Below, piece after piece: positions 31,264 to 38,545 of a DNA stretch of 38,545 bases (within the stretch, counting starts at the first letter, position 1; each line of letters opens with the position of its first letter). The notes beneath the pieces were generated by a model. That model did no database searches and was not told where the DNA came from. It saw only the letters and a program-made list of their open reading frames with translations. Location: assembly GCA_018303725.1 (NCBI GenBank), contig JAGVXP010000020.1:1-38545 (forward strand), given 5' to 3'. The DNA comes from Candidatus Woesearchaeota archaeon (GTDB taxonomy: Archaea; Nanobdellota; Nanobdellia; Woesearchaeales; JAGVXP01). The position numbers were made by a program, and so were the translations under genes.

Positions 31264-34200
31264 ATGAAAACAGGCAAAATTCTATTTGTGATAGCAATGG
31301 TTGTATTAATGGTTGGGTTGAGTTCTTTTGCAAATGCTGCGGTGTTTGGCAAGAGAGGGGTTCCAGCTAACGCATCAATAAGGTTTAATGCAACTGTTTT
31401 TAATCTAGACCTAGACAAAGCCGATGTATATATTCAGATTGCTGTTAATGATACATCCTTGGATGCCGATGGAGCTGTTTTTAATAACGTGTCGATATAT
31501 CTTAACAGCACCACTCTTGGTGGAGCTGCAAATGCCATAACTGTTGTTCTAAATGAGTCAGCTGTTGATAGCGGATTTTTTAATTTTAGTATGAACTCTT
31601 CAGAAGCTAACCCTGGAGAGATTGAGAATCTCTCTATTACCTTAGGGATTAAGAGCGCTTTGTCTAGTAACTTAACTTTAAATGTTACAGCAGGAGATAG
31701 AATAATGGCATGGTATACTTCTAATGATGGAAATAATTATAGTGATGTAGCTTATATTGATCAAAAAGCAACGATAGCATTTGATAATGGAAGTTACAGC
31801 TTGAAAGATGGTGTTAATATAAGTATAACTGATTGTGGTTTTAATAAAAACGCAACAAAGGTGGATAATGTTCAACTGAATGTATCGGGTGACCTAGCAA
31901 CAGGTGGAATTTTAGTAGCATTGAATGAAACTGGGATTGATACATGTGTTTATAAAGTATATACATCATCATCAAAGGATGATGAGACAGGTGTAAATGC
32001 TTTGAACCTTAACTTTAGCGATACCGCTACTGATGATCTGGAAAATATGCTGCAAGTTCAGGCTGGAAGCAGGGTTGTTGCTAAAATTAATTTTACACAT
32101 GCTGCTTTTGGAGAAAGTTATTCAGATACTAATGTGACAGGACAAACTGAAACTGATTCATCATATGATGTGGCATATCTAGATATGAATGCTATTGTTA
32201 ATATTACCATGGGCGGCAACTCTGTTAAAAGAGGGGGGGTTACTTGCGGTGTTCCTTGTGATGGCGGCAATATTAAATTTAACTTAACTATGAATATTAC
32301 AGAAGGCGGTGCTTCTGGTACTATCTTTTCTCTAATAACTGTTACTTTAGATAATATTGCTTCAAACAATAGGTCACTATATTTAAAAGTAGCAGAAGGA
32401 GGACAAGTAAACGCAACTTATACAGATACAGGTAACTTTAATGGCACTGATTATTCCGCAACTACAAACCTTAGCAGTATGAGTTTATATGACAATGGAA
32501 CTATTGAATTTAACAATATCAATCCAATAAGGGCTTACCAATCAAATTCAACGGTTACATTGACTGTAAGAGACACAGACCTTAATTATGACCCTGCTGA
32601 ATATGATACAGCTAATGTGACTTTATATAATCTTGGATTGGATAGTGGTGTGGAATATTTTGTTGTTCTGAATGAGTCTGGAGCAGATACAGGAATATTC
32701 AATGGAACGCTAAACACTACTCTTAACTCAAGGTCAATAACATTCAAAGTTAATATAACCACAGATGATAACTCAAATTTAACGGTAAATATCACAGGCG
32801 ATGGAGGAGATCTATTAAAAGCCAATTACACAGATAATTCAACGCTTCTAGCCAATATTACAGTAAGTGAATTCGCAAAATTAGAACAAAGCAGTAATAT
32901 CACAATAAACTTGACTACTGTAAAGCCAATTGTATTTGCACCAAATGACGATATAAATATAACTGTTGTTGATAATGGCTCTAATATTAATAGAACATTA
33001 GTAGAGCAGATAAACGTCTCAGTAGGCAGCCCTAATAGTGCAGGATTTATCCTTATATTAAATGAAAGTTCTGCAGATTCGGGAGTATTTAGTATAACTG
33101 TTAATAGATCAGCACCATATAATGCCAATACACTTTCAGTAGTAACAAGCGGCGCAAGTACTGATTTCTATGATATACTTGTAGCAGAGCATGGAAATAT
33201 TACAGTATATTACCTTGATACAAACCTCTCTGGCCAAATAGTCAACAAGACAACGGGAGGAAATATATCCACTACTGGTTATGTATATCTAAATACAACA
33301 GTGTTTGCTGCATCAGAGCATGTAAAAGTTAATGTATTAGATCAGGATAATAATACAGATCCTAGTAACTATGAAATTATTAAGGTAACATTTTATAGCG
33401 ATTCAGATAGTGGTGGTGGTGGTGTTAATTTATCCCTTAATGAAAGTGGTATAAATACAGGATTATTCAACGTACCCCTAAATAGTAGTATTCGTTACAT
33501 CAACTTTAGTTGGACCGTTAGCGACAATAGATCCTTATTAATAAATGAAGGAGACAAATTATATGTAAATTACTCAGACACAGTGCCAGCAGCGGTAAGA
33601 ACGCTTAACACATCAGGCAGGATAGAGCAAACAGCTACTGCAGTCATTGAATTTGCAGGCTATAATATTACTGCAGATGATATAAACATAACAGTAACTG
33701 ATATGGGAGGAAACACAAATGAATCTGCACTAGATACTGTAAATGTTGTTTTAATCTGTTCTGGTGGCAGTGGAAGTATTAACCAATCAGTAAATGTAAC
33801 CCTGAATGAAAGCGATCTGGATACTGGAACATTCTATATAGAGCATTCTGTTAGTGTAACAAACACAACAGCTTCTAGCGATTCTACTGATACAGTGCAA
33901 TGCGGCGCTGGAGGAAGGTTGTATGTTAATTATACTGATAACAAGAATGTTAACGGCACTCTCTACGCATATGTACAGGATTACGCAAACATATTTGGAA
34001 ATGCCACCACTCTTGCATTTACCAATTCAAAAGTGGCTTATAACGCAACAGATGGCATAAACATAACAGTTACAGACCGTGATGAGAATATTGACTGGGG
34101 CGTATCAGATACAATTCAAATTAGATTAGTCAGCACAAATGATACAAAAGGAATATGGATAGTGCTAAATGAGACTGATGTAGATTCAGGAATATTCAAT

Positions 34201-34959
34201 ATAACAAATGGCACTGGTAGTGATATCTCCTTAAGCGATGATGGAATCACAAATGAAAGTGGAAGTGTCAATCAGTTAGGAGTGCAGGAAGGAGATACAT
34301 TGGTTGTTGTATACCCAGACCAAAATGATACCAATGGTGATATGAGATGGAATATAACAGATGTTGCAGTTGTCAATACACAAGCAGCATTATTGCAAGG
34401 ATGGGATTTAATATCAACACCATACAGCTTAGAAACATATAAAAGGAATGTAAGCTTATTGTTTGAGGATGTTGATGTTAATTACACAGGAACCAGTTAT
34501 GACATTTTATGGTGGAATGGAAGCCAGTGGGCTAACTCATTAGGCGCTAGCAGCAATATTGAGCCATTAAAAGCATATTGGATACAAACAACCGGCAGTA
34601 GGCGTACTGTAACATTCCAGCCAAAATATGGCGGATTAGGCGCTAGCCATGGATGGCCAGATCAAGCGCCTTCAAATACACAAGGGTATGAGAATTCATT
34701 GGCTTTAGCAGCTGGTTACTGGAACTTGATAGGGCCAAACAAAATACCTGATGTAGGTGTAGATACCATATTTGGTAGCTTATTGAATGACACTAACCTT
34801 GCAAGAAGAAGGTGGAGAATACAGGAGTATGACACTAACCAAGTTAGCGCAACAGAGGCAGCATTGAGCACATATTATCTGAAGAACACCTCAGGCTACC
34901 TATTATGGGTGCCAGCTGACATGACAGGTATAAATTACCAGGGCTTTAACGTCAGATAA
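31264..34959 (+). CDS. S-layer-like secreted protein with about eight Ig-like repeats and many N-glycosylation sequons
   Basis: A signal peptide (KILFVIAMVVLMVGLSSFANA) is followed by about eight modules of roughly 110-130 aa. Each module has a core like INITVTDxxxN, then VLNESxxDTGIFN, then a DxLxVNYTD ending; variants of DSGxFN recur at least seven times. N-x-S/T sequons are very dense, matching the AglB encoded in the same window. The last 200 residues differ: GWDLISTPYSLETYK and GYWNLIGPNKIPD, a pair of modules seen at the end of large secreted proteins. No membrane segment closes the protein, so it is held by partners or by its C-terminal domain. Strong promoter signals and a terminator support high expression. 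It is the best S-layer candidate here. Confidence 0.88.
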   Translation: MKTGKILFVIAMVVLMVGLSSFANAAVFGKRGVPANASIRFNATVFNLDLDKADVYIQIAVNDTSLDADGAVFNNVSIYLNSTTLGGAANAITVVLNESAVDSGFFNFSMNSSEANPGEIENLSITLGIKSALSSNLTLNVTAGDRIMAWYTSNDGNNYSDVAYIDQKATIAFDNGSYSLKDGVNISITDCGFNKNATKVDNVQLNVSGDLATGGILVALNETGIDTCVYKVYTSSSKDDETGVNALNLNFSDTATDDLENMLQVQAGSRVVAKINFTHAAFGESYSDTNVTGQTETDSSYDVAYLDMNAIVNITMGGNSVKRGGVTCGVPCDGGNIKFNLTMNITEGGASGTIFSLITVTLDNIASNNRSLYLKVAEGGQVNATYTDTGNFNGTDYSATTNLSSMSLYDNGTIEFNNINPIRAYQSNSTVTLTVRDTDLNYDPAEYDTANVTLYNLGLDSGVEYFVVLNESGADTGIFNGTLNTTLNSRSITFKVNITTDDNSNLTVNITGDGGDLLKANYTDNSTLLANITVSEFAKLEQSSNITINLTTVKPIVFAPNDDINITVVDNGSNINRTLVEQINVSVGSPNSAGFILILNESSADSGVFSITVNRSAPYNANTLSVVTSGASTDFYDILVAEHGNITVYYLDTNLSGQIVNKTTGGNISTTGYVYLNTTVFAASEHVKVNVLDQDNNTDPSNYEIIKVTFYSDSDSGGGGVNLSLNESGINTGLFNVPLNSSIRYINFSWTVSDNRSLLINEGDKLYVNYSDTVPAAVRTLNTSGRIEQTATAVIEFAGYNITADDINITVTDMGGNTNESALDTVNVVLICSGGSGSINQSVNVTLNESDLDTGTFYIEHSVSVTNTTASSDSTDTVQCGAGGRLYVNYTDNKNVNGTLYAYVQDYANIFGNATTLAFTNSKVAYNATDGINITVTDRDENIDWGVSDTIQIRLVSTNDTKGIWIVLNETDVDSGIFNITNGTGSDISLSDDGITNESGSVNQLGVQEGDTLVVVYPDQNDTNGDMRWNITDVAVVNTQAALLQGWDLISTPYSLETYKRNVSLLFEDVDVNYTGTSYDILWWNGSQWANSLGASSNIEPLKAYWIQTTGSRRTVTFQPKYGGLGASHGWPDQAPSNTQGYENSLALAAGYWNLIGPNKIPDVGVDTIFGSLLNDTNLARRRWRIQEYDTNQVSATEAALSTYYLKNTSGYLLWVPADMTGINYQGFNVR

Positions 34960-34985
34960 AAGTAAGAAAAAGTTCTTACTTTTTT
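34959..34985 (+). terminator. Intrinsic-type terminator after the S-layer-like gene
   Basis: AAAGTAAGAA and TTCTTACTTT form a perfect 10-bp stem around AAAG, starting at the stop codon, and run straight into a T-rich tract. Archaeal termination relies mainly on the T-run, and both parts are present here. Confidence 0.7.
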
Positions 34986-35020
34986 ATTATTATTTTTTTA
35001 TTTTAGTTGGGTGGTAATTA

Positions 35021-35947
35021 ATGCTTAAAAAATTGAATTTAAAGAGATTATTTCCTATCTTATTAGTTTTCTCTTTTCTTTTGTGTATATCTTCAGTAAG
35101 TGCAATTAATAATGTAAATTTTTTTAATGGCACAGTAAAGACCAGTTCTACAGCAGATGCTTCTGTTGGTGTTGTTGTAGCTTGGCAGAATACAGGCCCT
35201 TCTTCATATAACGGCTATAGCGGCTCTTATACTGTTGTCAATGCTGGTAGATATGGCGACCAGGGCTATATGAGCATAACTGGCGATACAGGTGATACTA
35301 TAACATTTACAATCTGCACTAGAACTGCTGCTGAAACAGCTACATTTGTAGATGGAGGCCATACCGATCTTGATTTAAGCACTTCTGAAGCTTGTCCTTC
35401 AGGAGGCGGCGGAGGCGCTGGTGGAGGTGGCGGCGGAGCAGGTGCTGGTGGTGGCGGCGGAGGTGGCGGAGGAGGAGCAGGAATACCTTCTGTAATCAAT
35501 TTAGAGGCCTCTGCTGGATTTAGGACTAGTGTTGGCGCTGTAGTAGCTACAACACAAGGCACAAAACTAACTTTTATAGTTGATGGCGCAACTTATACAA
35601 TCACTATATCTAACTTATATGATGACAGGGTTGTTATAACAATAGGCGGGATTACATCAACGCTTTATATTTTAGGAAAACAGCAGTTTGATGTTAATGG
35701 CGATGGAGTAAATGATATAGAAATTGCCTTAAATGATATAACTGGCGGAAAAGCAACATTTACAATGAAAGGGTTGGCTGCGCCGCCAGCAGAAGAGAAA
35801 CCAGAGGAAAAACCAGAAGAAAAGCCAGCTGTAAAGCCTCCGGTAGTTAAGGTTAAAGCGCCAGCATGGATTGGCTGGTTGATAGCCGGTTTGATTGTAA
35901 TAATTGGATTACTGATATACCTTACAATCACCAAGAAAAAGAAGTAA
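35021..35947 (+). CDS. Surface protein with Gly-rich hinge and C-terminal membrane anchor
   Basis: A signal peptide (FPILLVFSFLLCISSVSA) is followed by a small beta-rich domain (about 27-125) and a stretch of about 28 residues of almost only Gly and Ala (residues 127-153). A second beta domain (about 158-245) contains DVNGDGVNDIEIAL, a calcium-binding dockerin-like loop. Then come Pro/Glu/Lys repeats (EEKPEEKPEEKP) and a membrane segment (WIGWLIAGLIVIIGLLIYL) with a KKKK end. It lies 61 nt after the S-layer-like gene with its own GGGTGG ribosome binding site. It may anchor or space the surface layer from the membrane; no family was recognised. Confidence 0.85.
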   Translation: MLKKLNLKRLFPILLVFSFLLCISSVSAINNVNFFNGTVKTSSTADASVGVVVAWQNTGPSSYNGYSGSYTVVNAGRYGDQGYMSITGDTGDTITFTICTRTAAETATFVDGGHTDLDLSTSEACPSGGGGGAGGGGGGAGAGGGGGGGGGGAGIPSVINLEASAGFRTSVGAVVATTQGTKLTFIVDGATYTITISNLYDDRVVITIGGITSTLYILGKQQFDVNGDGVNDIEIALNDITGGKATFTMKGLAAPPAEEKPEEKPEEKPAVKPPVVKVKAPAWIGWLIAGLIVIIGLLIYLTITKKKK

Positions 35948-36002
35948 TATTAGATAATAGAAAGATTTATATACCACTAAATGATACTAACAGTTAAATA
36001 AA

Positions 36003-36221
36003 ATGAATACAATCAAAAAATTAAAAGCAAAACAGACCAATTTTTTGGAATTATTCAGTGGAAAAAAAGTTGGCCCAAATGGAAGAAGTAAAGAATGGGT
36101 TGAAGTAGCTAATAGTCCAGAAATGATAAAAACATTTGAGGAAGAAGGAAGTTCTGGTTATTTTAAGGAATTAAAAAGAAAATTTGAGCAAAAAGGCTTT
36201 TATAAGGAATGGTTTAAATAA
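36003..36221 (+). CDS. Small 72-aa protein paired with a convergent PIN-like gene
   Basis: I do not recognise this protein. It is charged and helical at both ends (NTIKKLKAKQTNFLELF; GYFKELKRKFEQKGFYKEWFK) with a middle GKKVGPNGRSKEWVEV that could be a beta hairpin. A TTTATATA box at about 35968 and a start about 30 nt later suggest its own near-leaderless transcript. Its tail overlaps the tail of the PIN-like gene on the other strand by 8 nt, the same arrangement and overlap as the PIN/RHH pair at 28.9 kb. An antitoxin-like role is an inference from that arrangement. Confidence 0.65.
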   Translation: MNTIKKLKAKQTNFLELFSGKKVGPNGRSKEWVEVANSPEMIKTFEEEGSSGYFKELKRKFEQKGFYKEWFK

Positions 36222-36792
36222 AATTAATTTCTTCTAATTTTTTCATAATGTCTTCTATATCATCTATGCTCCATACATAAGGAATTTTTCTATTGTATCT
36301 CATTAATTCTTTTTTAATCTTGCCTTGTTTTTCTTTAAAAATTCTTTTGTTAAAGCTAATGAATAGATCTATATTACTAAAAACAGTTAAAGTAAAATGA
36401 GCAGCATCGTATTCTTTAATCCCTATTTTCTTCAAAAATTCAAAAAAAGATTTGTTATTTTTAAGTATTTTTATAGTTTCTTTTAATTCTATAACTACGG
36501 GTTTAAATTCTTCCGCTGCTTCTACGAACTTCTTTTTAAGTTTTGGTTTTATTTTACTAATCTCGCCTATAAAGAGGGGCCTTATTTCGGATACAGTTAC
36601 AAAGGAAATAAATGTTTGAATGTCGCGTTTTTTTATGTATTTTAGAAGCAATTTGACACACTTATCTTCTCGTTCATTATCGGTTTTATAACCAAGTATA
36701 GCATTATCCAGATATACCGAACTAACTCTTATATAAGGAAGAATTGCTCTTAGTTTATCCTTAGGAATCAATTTTTTAGGTTTCTTACTCAT
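36214..36792 (-). CDS. PIN-like domain protein
   Basis: Parts of the PIN fold are readable: VYLDNAILGY gives the first Asp, VSEIRPLF the Glu, IKEYDAAHFTLTVF a later Asp, and IDLFISFNKRIF the strand that usually ends in Asp but here has Asn. The protein is longer than typical VapC (192 versus about 130 aa), with an extended basic N-terminus and a helical insertion around residues 75-115. It may be a metal-dependent RNase or an inactive relative. It overlaps the 72-aa gene tail to tail and diverges from the amidohydrolase gene. Confidence 0.75.
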   Translation of the reverse strand: MSKKPKKLIPKDKLRAILPYIRVSSVYLDNAILGYKTDNEREDKCVKLLLKYIKKRDIQTFISFVTVSEIRPLFIGEISKIKPKLKKKFVEAAEEFKPVVIELKETIKILKNNKSFFEFLKKIGIKEYDAAHFTLTVFSNIDLFISFNKRIFKEKQGKIKKELMRYNRKIPYVWSIDDIEDIMKKLEEINFI

Positions 36793-36896
36793 TTTTTGTG
36801 ATAATGCAAATTAAATATATAAAATTATCTTATTTTTCAGGTATTCCTTTTTTAGAAACAAAACCATTAAATAATATACCCAAAAAAATATATTCT

Positions 36897-37937
36897 ATGG
36901 AAAAGATATTCAGTTTGTTTTTAGCTGTGATATTATTAGCTAGCTATAGCTCTGCTTATTCCATAGTGAATATGCATGAACATATAATGTCAATAAGCGA
37001 AGCAGGCAAGCTGATTGCGGCCATGGATGAGAACAATATAACTAAAGCTGTTCTCCTTGGCAGCCCCGCTATAACGCTTTATTCAAATGCAGAGCCTGGT
37101 TTTAAGGGATATGACAAGAATAATGATGAGCTTATTAAAATAACTGAAAAATATCCAGACAGGTTTATTGCCTTTCCTACTATTGACCCAAAAGACAACC
37201 AAAAACTAGACAAATTAAAAGACTACACCAAAAAAGGAGCCAAAGGATTAAAGCTTTACTCCGGCCATACCGATTTCTATGAATTAGCCTTAAACGATTC
37301 AAAAATGCATCCAGTTTACAGCTATTTGGAAGAAAACAATATACCAATAATGTTCCATGTTAATGGGCATAAATACAAAGATGAGTTCAAGGCTGTTTTA
37401 AATGATTTTCCAGATTTAGTGGTAATCTGCCCCCATTTCTGCCTTTTATCCTCAAGGATTGATGAATTAAGGGAATTATTGCATAACTACCCCAATCTCT
37501 ATATTGATGTCTCTTTTGGAAGGGATCCTTTTCTAATTGCAGGAGTTAAAAGATTATCCAACAACAAAGAAGAATTTAAAAAATTCTTTGAGGATTATAG
37601 TGATAGGATATTATTTGGAACAGACAGCGTAGTTACCGACAACCAAAAAAAGACAAAGGAATGGTTGGTAAATGTCAGTGATTGCTATATAGGTATGCTG
37701 GAGAAAGAAAAATATGGCTGTTTTTTAGTTGAAGAGGAACTAGAAGGGCTTGACCTATCTGAAGAAAATTTAAAAAAAATATATGAAGATAATCCTAAAA
37801 AGATTTTTTCAGGAAAAGCCGCACAAATTAATGCAAAAAAAGATGAAAATACCAATTTTGTCGTCGGAATATCTTCTATAATAATTGTTGTTTTGGTTGG
37901 CTTGTTGGTTTATTTTATAACTATTAAACGAAAATGA
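36897..37937 (+). CDS. Amidohydrolase (amidohydro-rel/TIM-barrel) with signal peptide and C-terminal membrane anchor
   Basis: The track start at 36798 adds 33 residues before the signal peptide; an ATTAAATAATATA box centred about 26 nt before the ATG at 36897 supports a leaderless start there (MEKIFSLFLAVILLASYSSA). The barrel shows NMHEH (first metal His pair), KGLKLYSGH, IMFHVNGH, VVICPHFC and LFGTDSV (the final metal Asp), in the order of the amidohydrolase-2 family. A C-terminal segment (FVVGISSIIIVVLVGLLVYFI) and KRK tail anchor it, so the enzyme should face outside. Relatives are usually cytoplasmic decarboxylases or hydrolases, so this surface form is unusual. Substrate unknown. Confidence 0.88.
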   Translation: MEKIFSLFLAVILLASYSSAYSIVNMHEHIMSISEAGKLIAAMDENNITKAVLLGSPAITLYSNAEPGFKGYDKNNDELIKITEKYPDRFIAFPTIDPKDNQKLDKLKDYTKKGAKGLKLYSGHTDFYELALNDSKMHPVYSYLEENNIPIMFHVNGHKYKDEFKAVLNDFPDLVVICPHFCLLSSRIDELRELLHNYPNLYIDVSFGRDPFLIAGVKRLSNNKEEFKKFFEDYSDRILFGTDSVVTDNQKKTKEWLVNVSDCYIGMLEKEKYGCFLVEEELEGLDLSEENLKKIYEDNPKKIFSGKAAQINAKKDENTNFVVGISSIIIVVLVGLLVYFITIKRK

Positions 37938-37938
37938 T

Positions 37939-38545
37939 TTATTCTATAGCAATTGCAGCATACCCGACAGCAGAGCTGTAATCCTCAGCTATATCCCCTG
38001 ATGTGTAATAATGCAATAACCTAGCTTTCTTTGCGCCTAAAAGCCTGCACGCTTCAATAGCAGCTGCTACAGGCAGTCTGCCGCAGACAGTTGCTCCTGT
38101 TTCCTCTGTGTATTTCATAAACCTGTAGGCATTAAGTTTTTTTATCTCTTCTATTGCGCCATTGTCAAGCTTATACAAATTTTCTTTAACATTCTTCGAG
38201 AATGGAAAATAGCCATAATTAAGGCCAAAATGCGTAAAATCCGAAGAAGCGATTATGCAAACATTTTTGCATGTTTTTTTTGCAGTTTCTGCAATTGATT
38301 TTGCTGTCTCCTCATAAGGCATGTCATGGGAAACTATTATTGGCAATATCCTTATTTTGTCTAATCTATCCTTCCCAACAAACTGCAGAAATGGCAGCTG
38401 CACCTCTATGCTGTGCTCCTCCAAATGCGCATCCTCATCCTGCTTTAGCCTGGAATTTTCCATTAGTTTTTTGCCAAATTCTTTATCAGTTCTTACCAAG
38501 CCAAAAGGGGTTTCCCAGTCTTCTAAAGAAATGCAAGAGCCAAAT
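37939..38545 (-). CDS. amrB: Memo-family protein (AmmeMemoRadiSam system protein B), partial
   Basis: The track starts at 38499 on a TTG, but the frame is open to the window edge and reads FGSCISLEDWETPFGLVRTD, the usual Memo sequence before that point, so the true start lies outside. Memo signatures follow: EEHSIEVQLPFLQF with a metal-type His, SSDFTHFGLNYGY with another, and GATVCGRLPVAAAIEAC with the conserved Cys. This fold resembles LigB dioxygenases. In archaea the gene often sits near AMMECR1 and radical SAM genes, which would be beyond the window. Its function in archaea is not settled. Confidence 0.92.
   Translation of the reverse strand, partial: FGSCISLEDWETPFGLVRTDKEFGKKLMENSRLKQDEDAHLEEHSIEVQLPFLQFVGKDRLDKIRILPIIVSHDMPYEETAKSIAETAKKTCKNVCIIASSDFTHFGLNYGYFPFSKNVKENLYKLDNGAIEEIKKLNAYRFMKYTEETGATVCGRLPVAAAIEACRLLGAKKARLLHYYTSGDIAEDYSSAVGYAAIAIE

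Noticed and set aside
35266-35562. 98-aa Pro-rich minus-strand ORF
   Set aside because: It is the antisense reading of the Gly-rich hinge in the 35021 gene.

Overview
The window looks like a piece of an AT-rich archaeal chromosome, most likely a small-genome DPANN lineage (Woesearchaeota/Pacearchaeota type; the lineage is inferred). Archaeal markers are a geranylgeranyl-reductase-type lipid enzyme, a full-length AglB/STT3 oligosaccharyltransferase, TATA boxes placed about 26 nt before the start codon in several apparently leaderless genes, a Memo (AmrB) protein, and a tRNA gene interrupted by bulge-helix-bulge introns. No rRNA, CRISPR array or intact insertion sequence was seen.

Region 1-9849 (minus strand) is one long glycan operon of nine nearly contiguous genes. 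It contains a cupin, an HldD-like epimerase, an HldA-like heptose-7-phosphate kinase, a GmhB-HldC fusion, a UDP-sugar/GDP-mannose 6-dehydrogenase, a polyprenyl-phosphate glycosyltransferase, a toroid-like protein, a nitroreductase and a YfhO-like membrane protein that runs off the window. This is an almost complete bacterial-type ADP-heptose route. A GT9 heptosyltransferase-like gene (12198-13298) could consume its product. The operon promoter faces a divergent gene (9977-10726) that fuses a ribbon-helix-helix DNA-binding domain to a degenerate sugar-nucleotidyltransferase fold. A perfect inverted repeat at the operon start is a candidate operator for it.

Region 10744-18918 holds a Fic protein, a small PC4-like protein, the GT9 gene, DUF2304 and GT2 genes, AglB with four tandem FFKKK-type motifs before its first membrane segment, and the lipid reductase. 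Region 19043-26769 is a plus-strand set of secreted or membrane-anchored surface proteins; one has calcium-binding-type repeats broken by a frameshift next to a 40-nt direct repeat. Region 26770-30875 holds an amino acid permease, a PIN/RHH pair, a tRNA-Trp(CCA) gene with three apparent introns, a Bro-N protein and DUF192. Region 31264-38545 holds a 1231-aa S-layer-like protein rich in N-glycosylation sequons, a Gly-rich anchored protein, a second PIN-like locus, an anchored amidohydrolase and a partial Memo protein. Together the glycan genes, oligosaccharyltransferase and large sequon-rich proteins suggest a locus that builds and glycosylates the cell surface.

The most unusual non-coding feature is a family of intergenic elements (11757-11873, 22856-22933, 28164-28440). 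Their short linkers are identical, yet they join hairpins whose stem sequences differ completely while staying self-complementary. Related hairpin clusters without the same linkers occur at 30373-30508 and 31034-31102.
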